Source: Sphingomonadales bacterium (GTDB lineage: Bacteria; Pseudomonadota; Alphaproteobacteria; Sphingomonadales; Sphingomonadaceae). Taken from it: DNA of 7,021 bases. Shown piece by piece: positions 1-5,171 of the stretch. The stretch covers positions 1-7,021 of the forward strand of contig JAGPVK010000180.1 in assembly GCA_018067055.1 (NCBI GenBank), written 5' to 3'. The translations under genes were made by a program, and so were the position numbers. How positions within the stretch are numbered: position 1 is the first letter of the stretch; every line of letters begins with the position of its first letter. The notes beneath the pieces are model-generated. The model ran no database searches. It was not told the origin of the DNA and worked only from the letters and a program-made list of their open reading frames with translations.

Positions 1-316
1 CAAATGTGTTCACCATGCGCATATTCTCGTGATAGCTGAATTCAAAATCGAGATCACTGCCGGCGCTACGCAAGCGCTCGCGATTGGCTTTGCTTTGCTC
101 TGGCGTGGCACCATATTTCTGAGCCATATGCTCGTTGATCGACTGTCCTTCTGGCGGCATGGACGGGTTCAGTTCAAAAGCATGCCAGCTCAGTTCAAAT
201 CGCGCCTTGCCTTCAAATTGGGTCATGGCCTTTTCGAGTTTTTTGTAACCGATGATGCACCACGGGCACACAACGTCCGAGACAATATCAATGGTGATAA
301 CGGGGGTCTCGGACAT
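1..316 (-). CDS. DsbA-family oxidoreductase, FrnE-like (N-terminal part, cut by window edge)
   Basis: The first 105 codons of a minus-strand gene that runs off the left edge. Residues 1-16 read MSETPVITIDIVSDVV, followed at once by the redox motif CPWC (residues 17-20) and then IIGYKKLEKA. Further on are WHAFELNPSMPPEGQS and KYGATPEQS. This is the thioredoxin-fold N-terminus of the FrnE branch of the DsbA family (2-hydroxychromene-2-carboxylate isomerase/DsbA-like thioredoxins). There is no signal peptide, so the protein is probably cytoplasmic, as is usual for FrnE, and acts as a thiol-disulfide oxidoreductase or isomerase on unknown partners. The ATG at 316-314 is preceded by AAGGA at a good distance. 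The gene starts 19 bases after the clpS stop codon on the same strand, so the two are probably cotranscribed. Family members are usually about 210-240 aa, so roughly half the protein is missing here. The family call is firm; the substrate is unknown. Confidence 0.88.
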   Translation of the reverse strand, partial: MSETPVITIDIVSDVVCPWCIIGYKKLEKAMTQFEGKARFELSWHAFELNPSMPPEGQSINEHMAQKYGATPEQSKANRERLRSAGSDLDFEFSYHENMRMVNTF

Positions 317-335
317 GGTGATTTCCTTGATCTTG

Positions 336-743
336 TCAGGCCTTTTCAAGCGTGCATTGCAGTGGATGTTCGTTCTTGCGAGCGAAGTCCATCACCTGAG
401 TGACTTTGGTTTCCGCCACTTCATAGCTGAATGTTCCGCAAACGCCGACGCCCTTTTGATGCACATGAAGCATGACCCGCGTCGCTTCATCGATGTCCAT
501 GTTGAAAAAACGTTTCAACACCAGAACGACAAATTCCATCGGCGTATAATCATCGTTGAGAATGAGCACCTTGTAGGGGCTGGGCTTTTTGGTCTTGGCC
601 CGCGTCTTGGTTGCAATGCCGAGATTGGTGTTGTCGTCGTCATCGGAACCTTTGTCGGCATCGTCGCCCATCACCGGCTGGTCGCTGGCACGGCCTTGCC
701 GGGTGGATTTTTTGAAGGGGAAAAGAATCTGCTGGTTCATCAT
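336..743 (-). CDS. clpS: ATP-dependent Clp protease adaptor ClpS
   Basis: A 135-aa protein with the full ClpS core at residues 55-135. ClpS binds substrates with N-degrons (bulky hydrophobic N-terminal residues) and hands them to ClpA/ClpP. The pocket residues known from E. coli ClpS can be placed one for one: N63, D64, T67, M69 (the gatekeeper Met), M91 and H95 match E. coli N34, D35, T38, M40, M62 and H66. The signatures [25 protein letters not shown] and HPLQCTLE are all present. Residues 1-54 are a polar extension with an acidic run ([11 protein letters not shown]), longer than in E. coli; such variable N-termini are common in alphaproteobacteria and in E. coli the tail takes part in delivery to ClpA. 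The ATG-ATG start at 743 has only a weak ribosome binding site, so M2 or M25 could be the true start. The gene lies between the phasin terminator and the DsbA-like gene. Confidence 0.95.
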   Translation of the reverse strand: MMNQQILFPFKKSTRQGRASDQPVMGDDADKGSDDDDNTNLGIATKTRAKTKKPSPYKVLILNDDYTPMEFVVLVLKRFFNMDIDEATRVMLHVHQKGVGVCGTFSYEVAETKVTQVMDFARKNEHPLQCTLEKA

Positions 744-753
744 CAGTCTCAGG

Positions 754-781
754 ATATGGTATTTTTACCCCCAAGGGCAAG
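754..781 (-). promoter_or_regulatory. Candidate clpS promoter (heat-shock-like spacing)
   Basis: On the minus strand CTTGCC (781-776) is followed after 16 bases by CCATAT (759-754). The pattern resembles the CTTG...CCAT layout of sigma-32 promoters and would suit a proteolysis gene. It is the best match I found between the phasin terminator and clpS. The predicted start would lie only a few bases before the annotated ATG, giving an almost leaderless mRNA, which weakens the call. Confidence 0.22.
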
Positions 782-833
782 TGCCGGATTGATAGTTTTG
801 ACAGCTTTTGCGGTTGTCTGTGTAAATAGGGCA

Positions 834-870
834 CAAATAAAAAGGACCGCTCCAACGGAACGGTCCTTTT
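834..870 (-). terminator. Intrinsic terminator of the phasin gene
   Basis: A perfect inverted repeat AAAAGGACCG (840-849) / CGGTCCTTTT (861-870) with an 11-base loop. On the minus strand the GGACCG/CGGTCC stem is followed by TTTTTATTT. It sits 22 bases after the phasin stop codon and separates that gene from clpS. The A/T flanks are symmetric, so it could also act on plus-strand transcripts. Confidence 0.88.
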
Positions 871-891
871 CGATCGATTCAAAAAAGCGGT

Positions 892-1755
892 TTAAGCAGC
901 TTTTTTCAGTTCCTTGCGGATTTCGCTGACGCGATCAGCAATCGGCTGATAGGCTTTGCCAGCAAGCTTCACAACAGCATCAGCGTTGTTCGAGGTCTGG
1001 TCCATGACCCGGTCCAGTCCGCTGCGCACATAATCAGCCTGCTTTTCAAACATGTCCTTTGGCGTTGCGACGCTGAACAGGCCTTGCAGTGCACGGCTGG
1101 CTTCAACGAAGTTTTCGCGGGTATATTTCATGTTGGTCTGGCCGATTTCCTGAGCGCCCTTCGCAGCAATCTTGCCGCTTTCGATCAGGGTTTCGACATT
1201 TTCGCGATTGAATTCAACAGCGTTCTTCGACAGTGCAACGGCACGATCAGCAGCGGCTTTCGCACGTGCCTGAGCGTCAGCGGTCAGCTTTTCAAAACGC
1301 GAGCCGAGCTTTTCAGCAGTTTTCTTGGCGGTGTTTGCAGCCTTGGTGTTGGCTGCTTTGGTGTTCTTGACAACGCGTTTGGTTGTGGTGGTTTTGGTGG
1401 TAGCCATTTTTTTGGTTCCTTTAGTCTTTTTGTTCAATGTGGTTTGGGCAACTGGCTTCGCGGCGACTTTGCGTTTCGCTGCGGGCTTTTTTGTTGCGGG
1501 CTTGGATGCTGCGGTTTTTTTGACAGCAGGCTTTGCCGCTGTTGCCGGTTTAGCAGCTGGAGCCACCGGCTTTTGAGTTTCGGACGTTGCCGGAGTTTGA
1601 TCAGCTGCGGCTTTCTCGGCAACCGCAGTTTCTGAAGCCGGTTTGTTGGAAATGTTGGTCGCGGAGGCCGCTGCAGCATATGCTGCATCAGCAGAGAGCG
1701 AGCCGGTTACTTTTGCTGCCGGGGCAGTGGATGTTTCGTTTGTTGTATCAGCCAT
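892..1755 (-). CDS. Phasin family protein with Ala/Lys/Pro-rich N-terminal extension
   Basis: A 287-aa protein in two parts. Residues about 145-287 form the phasin domain (phasin_2 type), seen in NVETLIESGKIAAKGAQEIG (186-205), KYTRENFVEASRALQGLFS, the TPKDMFEKQADYVRSG segment and PIADRVSEIRKELKKAA at the end. It should be mostly amphipathic helix that coats polyhydroxyalkanoate granules. Residues about 40-145 are low-complexity, with KPAxKKPAAKRK-like and TTTKRVVKNTKAANTKAA stretches, strongly basic and disordered, like histone H1 or the DNA-binding tail of Pseudomonas PhaF. Typical phasins are about 110-190 aa, so the tail is an addition. The ATG at 1755 has a modest ribosome binding site (AAGTGAG). 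A second in-frame ATG at 1407 (codon 117) follows AAAGGA nine bases upstream and would give a 171-aa phasin without most of the tail. The promoter lies just upstream of the long start, so the long form should be made. No PHA synthase gene is in the window, so the granule role rests on the family alone. Confidence 0.9.
   Translation of the reverse strand: MADTTNETSTAPAAKVTGSLSADAAYAAAASATNISNKPASETAVAEKAAADQTPATSETQKPVAPAAKPATAAKPAVKKTAASKPATKKPAAKRKVAAKPVAQTTLNKKTKGTKKMATTKTTTTKRVVKNTKAANTKAANTAKKTAEKLGSRFEKLTADAQARAKAAADRAVALSKNAVEFNRENVETLIESGKIAAKGAQEIGQTNMKYTRENFVEASRALQGLFSVATPKDMFEKQADYVRSGLDRVMDQTSNNADAVVKLAGKAYQPIADRVSEIRKELKKAA
1407..1422 (-). promoter_or_regulatory. Internal ribosome binding site and start codon within the phasin gene
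   Basis: On the minus strand AAAGGA (1422-1417), nine bases of spacer ending in six A residues, then an in-frame ATG (1407-1405) at codon 117. This is a better Shine-Dalgarno match than that of the annotated start. It could produce a second, 171-aa isoform of normal phasin length. Confidence 0.45.
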
Positions 1756-1775
1756 CGGTTATCTCACTTCTATGT

Positions 1776-1787
1776 TGCAGTGCACAA
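1776..1787 (-). promoter_or_regulatory. Operator copy 1, start-proximal (PhaR-like)
   Basis: The 12-mer TGCAGTGCACAA, centred on the dyad TGCA-G-TGCA (1776-1784). It abuts and partly overlaps the -10 box of the phasin promoter and covers the predicted transcription start, so a bound protein would block initiation. TGC/GCA dyads upstream of phasin genes are typical targets of PhaR, the alphaproteobacterial repressor that leaves DNA when PHB is present. The PhaR assignment is inference. Confidence 0.55.
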
Positions 1788-1813
1788 ATAGGGGATGAGA
1801 TTGCCGATGTCAA
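1785..1813 (-). promoter_or_regulatory. Promoter of the phasin gene
   Basis: On the minus strand a perfect TTGACA (-35, 1813-1808) is followed after exactly 17 bases by TATTTG (-10, 1790-1785). Transcription would start near 1778, about 23 bases before the phasin ATG. It is the strongest sigma-70-like signal I found in the window. Confidence 0.65.
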
Positions 1814-1821
1814 GAAAAATG

Positions 1822-1834
1822 GTGCAGTGCACAA
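1822..1834 (-). promoter_or_regulatory. Operator copy 2, upstream of the -35 box (PhaR-like)
   Basis: A second exact copy of TGCAGTGCACAA (1823-1834). Here the dyad extends to a perfect 11-base odd palindrome GTGCA-G-TGCAC (1822-1832). It lies 9 bases upstream of the TTGACA box, and its centre is 47 bases from the centre of copy 1. The two copies bracket the promoter. Confidence 0.5.
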
Positions 1835-2011
1835 TAAATTGAATTGCAATAGATAAAACCACAGAATACAGCGATCTAGCGGCAGTCAGTGTCGCTGGCC
1901 TCCGCATTTTTTTGATAAACGCGATACTGTATATGGTGCAAAGTACCAGATTTCAGTGGTCCGGCGCAGCGACTGCTGTAACAGGTCCAATATGCTTACC
2001 GAAAGTTCCCC

Positions 2012-3061
2012 ATGTCCGCTTTAATCTCCATCGCTACCGCCGTGCCCGATTACGAGATCACTCAGGCCGAAGTGCTGGCCGTGCTGGCAAAGGCGAGGGG
2101 GGCGGCGCTGCCCGCCCGGCTGGAGCAGATCCTCGGCAATAGCGGGATCGACCAGCGCTATCTCGCCTGCGAGGCGGACTATTATCTGGAGCCGCGCAGC
2201 TGGACCGGACGAGCGGCGATTTATAATCAAGTCGGTTCGCGGCTTGTGCACAAGGCGGCCGGGGATGCGCTGGACAAGGCGTCGCTCGCACCCGCCGATA
2301 TTGACGCCATTGTCCTGATCTCGACCACCGGCACGATGACACCTTCGATTCCGAGCCGGATGATCCAGGCGATGGGCTTCAACCCGTCGACCCAGACGAT
2401 CCCGGTGTTTGGCTACGGCTGTGCTGGCAGCGTGCTCGGGCTGCGGCTGGCCAATGATCTGGCTGCTGCCAATGGCGGCCAGAATGTCCTGATGATTGCC
2501 CTGGAATTGTGCAGCCTGTCTTACGACTATAGCCAGTTTGACAAGAAGAACATGATCGCCACCGCGCTGTTTGCGGATGGCTGTGCGGCTGCGGTGATCA
2601 GCGGCAAGGCCGGGCAGGCGGGCTTGCCCTCGTTCCGCGCTTTCGATCAGAAGACCTGGCCCGATACCCGCGACATGATGGGCTGGGAGATCGGCGCGAC
2701 CGGTTTTGATCTTGTGCTGGCGCGCGATATCCCGACTTTTGTAACCAATGATTTCGCGCCCTTTTGCGATGCGTTTCTGGTCGACCAAGGTCTGGAGAAA
2801 TCTGACCTTGCCGAACCGGCCTGCCATCCCGGCGGCGGCCGGGTGGTGGAAGCATTGGAAGCATATTTTGCGCCGGAGATTGCGGGCATTCCGGCCACCC
2901 GGGACATACTCCGGCAGCATGGCAATATGTCGTCGCCAACCGTCCTGTTCGTGCTCGAACAGCTGCTTTTGCAGAAGCCCGACAAGCCGATATTGCTTAC
3001 CGCGCTGGGTCCCGGTTTCACTGCGGTACTCGGCATAATTGATCCGCAGGGCGCAGTATGA
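2012..3061 (+). CDS. Type III polyketide synthase (chalcone/stilbene synthase family)
   Basis: A 349-aa protein of normal family length. The catalytic triad is intact: Cys137 in VFGYGCAGS, His272 in ACHPGGGRVVEALE and Asn305 in HGNMSSPTVLFVLE. The ALGPGFTAV segment (331-339) matches the GFGPG loop that shapes the cyclisation pocket. The N-terminus ISIATAVPDYEITQ is typical for bacterial members and fixes the ATG at 2012, although the ribosome binding site is weak. These homodimeric cytosolic enzymes extend an acyl-CoA starter with malonyl-CoA and cyclise the chain. Bacterial members next to ICMT-like genes (BpsA, SrsA) use long fatty acyl starters to make alkylpyrones or alkylresorcinols, and I infer the same here. 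The stop overlaps the next start as ATGA, so translation is coupled. It is divergent from the phasin gene; no strong promoter is evident between 1860 and 2011. Confidence 0.93.
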   Translation: MSALISIATAVPDYEITQAEVLAVLAKARGAALPARLEQILGNSGIDQRYLACEADYYLEPRSWTGRAAIYNQVGSRLVHKAAGDALDKASLAPADIDAIVLISTTGTMTPSIPSRMIQAMGFNPSTQTIPVFGYGCAGSVLGLRLANDLAAANGGQNVLMIALELCSLSYDYSQFDKKNMIATALFADGCAAAVISGKAGQAGLPSFRAFDQKTWPDTRDMMGWEIGATGFDLVLARDIPTFVTNDFAPFCDAFLVDQGLEKSDLAEPACHPGGGRVVEALEAYFAPEIAGIPATRDILRQHGNMSSPTVLFVLEQLLLQKPDKPILLTALGPGFTAVLGIIDPQGAV

Positions 3062-3588
3062 CCGAGCATCTGGGCGCGATTTTCACGACCAGCCCGACAT
3101 GGGTTAGCTGGGCGTTGCTCTATATCATTGTCCAGCGGCTGGGCGAACTGGTACATGCCAATCGTAATACAAGGCGACTGCTCAGCGAAGGCGGGCAGGA
3201 GCATGGCGCGGACCATTATCACTATTTCATCTTTCTCCATAGCGCCTGGATCGCGATCATCGCCTTGCTGGTCGATCCGTTGCATGCAATCCACCCAGCG
3301 ATGCTCGCGCTGTTCGCAGGCACGCAAATCCTGCGGATCTGGACGCTGGTGAGCATTGGCCGCTGGTGGACGACCAGGATCATCTCGGCGCCGCATTTCG
3401 ACCGGGTCAAGCGTGGACCTTACAAATATATCAGACATCCCAATTATCTGGTGGTTGTGCTCGAGATCGCAATCGTACCGCTGATGCTCGGGCTGCCGTG
3501 GGTGGCATTGCTGTTTTCCGTGCTCAACGCGATGCTGCTGCGTCACCGAATCGGCGTCGAGAATGCAGTGCTCGGCGAGCGCGGCTAG
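3058..3588 (+). CDS. ICMT-like membrane methyltransferase (BpsB/YpbQ-type)
   Basis: A 176-aa integral membrane protein with hydrophobic segments near residues 12-27, 57-73, 80-98 and 130-160. The C-terminal half has the isoprenylcysteine carboxyl methyltransferase signature GPYKYIRHPNYLVVVLE (120-136), followed by R164 and E168 (RIGVENAVL), the conserved pattern of SAM-binding residues. Bacteria lack prenylated CaaX proteins. Relatives beside type III polyketide synthases (YpbQ/BpsB, SrsB) O-methylate the alkylpyrone or alkylresorcinol product, and the ATGA overlap with the synthase here points to the same job. The start at 3058 lies inside the end of the synthase gene and relies on translational coupling. 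No oxidoreductase or second tailoring gene follows, so the pathway encoded here appears to be two steps long. Confidence 0.9.
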   Translation: MTEHLGAIFTTSPTWVSWALLYIIVQRLGELVHANRNTRRLLSEGGQEHGADHYHYFIFLHSAWIAIIALLVDPLHAIHPAMLALFAGTQILRIWTLVSIGRWWTTRIISAPHFDRVKRGPYKYIRHPNYLVVVLEIAIVPLMLGLPWVALLFSVLNAMLLRHRIGVENAVLGERG

Positions 3589-3589
3589 G

Positions 3590-3610
3590 CCAAAGTTAGT
3601 CAAACTTAGG
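3590..3610 (+). terminator. Weak stem-loop just after the methyltransferase gene
   Basis: CCAAAGTT (3590-3597) pairs with AACTTAGG (3603-3610) with one mismatch across a 5-base loop, starting two bases after the stop codon. There is no T-tract, so if it acts as a terminator it is a weak or factor-assisted one. Confidence 0.25.
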
Positions 3611-3634
3611 GCCAATGACGGGTTTTGACGTAAC

Positions 3635-3651
3635 TTCAGACAATGTCTGAA
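3635..3651. promoter_or_regulatory. Perfect 17-base palindrome, possible operator
   Basis: TTCAGACA-A-TGTCTGAA: two 8-base arms around a single central A. It sits in the noncoding gap after the synthase/methyltransferase pair, about 210 bases before the DUF1304 start. With no T-tract and a one-base centre it looks more like a dimeric regulator site than an RNA hairpin. The regulator is unknown. Confidence 0.4.
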
Positions 3652-3692
3652 CTGGAGCGCGCCCAGCAAAAATTATCCCGATCAGGCGGATT

Positions 3693-3710
3693 GAACTTTA
3701 CGAACTTTAC
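3693..3710. repeat. Tandem 9-base direct repeat
   Basis: GAACTTTAC occurs twice head to tail (3693-3701 and 3702-3710) in the noncoding gap between the methyltransferase and DUF1304 genes. It could be a slippage product or paired half-sites; no function is evident. Confidence 0.5.
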
Positions 3711-3805
3711 AGTGTCAAAGAACCGAAGCGCAATTTATCAAAACTCAGCGATGTAGGAAAGCGATTTGCCATCGGGTCCAGATTGTTCCTGATCAGCAAG
3801 CCATG

Positions 3806-3833
3806 TTGAGCTTGCGGAATTACCGCTTATACT
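3806..3833 (+). promoter_or_regulatory. Candidate promoter of the DUF1304 gene
   Basis: TTGAGC (3806-3811), 16-base spacer, TATACT (3828-3833). Transcription would start near 3840, about 20 bases before the GTG start at 3860. The position and the -10 match are good and the -35 is moderate. Confidence 0.45.
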
Positions 3834-3859
3834 AGTGGCAAGCTTCGGGGAGACACTGC

Positions 3860-4240
3860 GTGTCGATATTTGCCAGGATCATGGTCGCGCTGGTCGCTGT
3901 CTTGCATCTCTACATCGCCTGGTTCGGGATATTCGCTTGGCAGGCGCAAGGACCAGCGACCTTTCCGGATCTCCCGGCCAGCCTGTTCGAACCGACGACC
4001 GCGATGGCCGCCAATCAGGGGATATATAATCTCTGTCTTGCCGCTGGTCTGATCTGGTCGCTGTTCATTCGCGATCCCGAATGGCAGCGAAAAGTGGCGA
4101 GTGGCTTTCTGCTGTTCGTTGCCACGGCTGGCATTTTTGGTGCCTGGCGCGTGTCACCGGATATCGCGCTGGTACAGGCGGGGCCGGCGGTCATCGGGTT
4201 GCTGCTATTGTGGGTGCCGATGGGGAAGAAGCGGCGGTGA
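3860..4240 (+). CDS. DUF1304 family small membrane protein
   Basis: A 126-aa protein with four predicted membrane helices (about residues 4-27, 54-70, 78-96 and 102-120) and a basic tail MGKKRR that should be cytoplasmic. It matches DUF1304: the first helix with VAVLHLYIAWFGIFAW, the conserved ANQGIYNLCLAAGLIW (51-66) and QAGPAVIGL near the end. The biochemical function of the family is unknown. I chose the GTG at 3860 because GGGGAG lies seven bases upstream and because the family N-terminus begins at this point; the only nearby ATG would lose part of helix 1. It has its own likely promoter and converges with the TspO-like gene, so it is probably monocistronic rather than part of the polyketide unit. 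Confidence 0.85.
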   Translation: MSIFARIMVALVAVLHLYIAWFGIFAWQAQGPATFPDLPASLFEPTTAMAANQGIYNLCLAAGLIWSLFIRDPEWQRKVASGFLLFVATAGIFGAWRVSPDIALVQAGPAVIGLLLLWVPMGKKRR

Positions 4241-4250
4241 TCCGCTACCC

Positions 4251-4280
4251 GTCATCGCGAAGCACTTTCGCGTTGATGAC
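4251..4280. terminator. Hairpin between convergent genes, possible bidirectional terminator
   Basis: GTCATCGCGAA (4251-4261) and TTCGCG-TT-GATGAC (4267-4280) form a stem of about 11 base pairs with a small bulge and a GCACT loop. It lies in the 61-base gap between the ends of two convergent genes, where a shared terminator is expected. No clear T-tract follows on either strand. Confidence 0.45.
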
Positions 4281-4301
4281 CGATCCGCCCGCACATCCTC
4301 T

Positions 4302-5000
4302 CTAGCCGAGCGACCGTTCCGGCAGCGCCGATATACCCAAGACGATAATTGCCGCAACCAAGGCTGCGATCGTCAGCGTCATTGCGGACCCAACATTGGC
4401 TACGGCGATGCCGACAAACCCCCAGGACACTGCAATGGCATAAGGCCATGATTTGAGCCGATGGGCGTTTAAGCCAGCGAAGGCGGTGGCGAGGCCAAGG
4501 GCGATCACCGCTGCGGCAAATTCTCCGACAAAGCCAAATCCGGCAAGCAACAGACCGATGGACACGAAGGATGCGGCTGAGAGCCAGCCGGCATAGAGGG
4601 CGACCGGCCATTTGGCGATCCACGCGGGGGTGGCATCTGCTATCTGGTATGATGCGAACAGCGCGGTGATCAGCATGATCCAGATCAGGATGGTCGCCCA
4701 GATCGGAGACACAAGCGCGACGGGGAGCCAGATTGCGCCGACCGCCAAAGACAGGGCCAGCGCCATGCGACCTTTATCCCATTGCGCATCCTTCCGGCAT
4801 TTGACAGCGCCGAAAACAGCGTGCGCGACCAGCCAGAGGTAAATCGGGCCCCAGATGCTGAACGCCCAGCCAATGGGCTGAACAGGAGGATTGAGTTGCG
4901 GGACCGGATATCGATCCGGATCAATTCCGCCAAAGTCCGGCGAGAGAAAGGGCGCAATAGCAAAGGCCAGTGCTGTGACGAGAACAAGGATGGCTTTCAT
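4302..5000 (-). CDS. TspO/MBR-like tryptophan-rich integral membrane protein
   Basis: A 232-aa, very hydrophobic protein with about seven predicted helices and many tryptophans (12 in all). The motif PIGWAFSIWGPIYLW (42-56) and later YAGWLSAASF (136-145) and WPYAIAVSWGFVG (185-197) resemble tryptophan-rich sensory protein/TspO relatives, which bind porphyrins, sterols or other hydrophobic ligands in the membrane. Classical TspO is about 160 aa with five helices, so this is a longer, diverged branch, often annotated only as tryptophan-rich sensory protein. The ATG at 5000 is followed by a hydrophobic helix (residues 1-19) that could be a signal anchor; GGGAAG and GGAA lie just upstream. It is separated by 171 bases from the upstream cyclase gene, which has the same orientation, with no clear terminator between, so readthrough is possible. 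The family call is moderate; no ligand can be assigned. Confidence 0.6.
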   Translation of the reverse strand: MKAILVLVTALAFAIAPFLSPDFGGIDPDRYPVPQLNPPVQPIGWAFSIWGPIYLWLVAHAVFGAVKCRKDAQWDKGRMALALSLAVGAIWLPVALVSPIWATILIWIMLITALFASYQIADATPAWIAKWPVALYAGWLSAASFVSIGLLLAGFGFVGEFAAAVIALGLATAFAGLNAHRLKSWPYAIAVSWGFVGIAVANVGSAMTLTIAALVAAIIVLGISALPERSLG

Positions 5001-5171
5001 GGATTCCGCTTCCCGATATTGCTTGTGCCGATCCTATGATGTTAGAACGGATATCGCACTACGTGTCTTTAGACAGGTTCGCCTGGTCGATCATGGATAA
5101 TTTTCACCATATTTGGACCTGGAACGACGGACTTGTTTGAACGGTATCGCCCTCGACCGGCTCCCGTTACA

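Noticed and set aside
252..929. Long plus-strand open frame opposite clpS
   Set aside because: It is antisense to a well-conserved clpS and runs through the phasin terminator; the translation has no recognisable domain.
1930..1935. TATATG as a -10 box for the polyketide synthase
   Set aside because: No acceptable -35 hexamer lies 16-18 bases upstream, only a run of T. A promoter must exist in 1835-2011 but I cannot place it.
1933..1947. Imperfect dyad TGGTGCAAAGTACCA as a third operator copy
   Set aside because: It shares only ATGGTGCA with operator copy 2 and has a mismatch in its arms; too weak to count as a third site.
2021..2920. Long minus-strand open frame opposite the polyketide synthase
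   Set aside because: It is Arg/Gly/Ala-rich with no family features and lies antisense to a synthase with an intact catalytic triad, as expected for high-GC coding DNA.
2647..3669. Long minus-strand open frame opposite the synthase and methyltransferase
   Set aside because: Its length comes from codon bias of the two sense genes; the protein has many His, Gln, Arg and Pro residues with no motif.
3643..3756. Short plus-strand reading frame of 37 codons beginning MSELERAQQKLSRS
   Set aside because: No ribosome binding site, the start lies inside the 17-base palindrome, the frame spans the tandem 9-mer repeat, and the peptide matches nothing I recognise. It is probably chance.
5101..5171. Terminator after the diguanylate cyclase gene
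   Set aside because: Only short, interrupted pairings around CCGGT/ACCG were found, with no T-tract, so no terminator is called.
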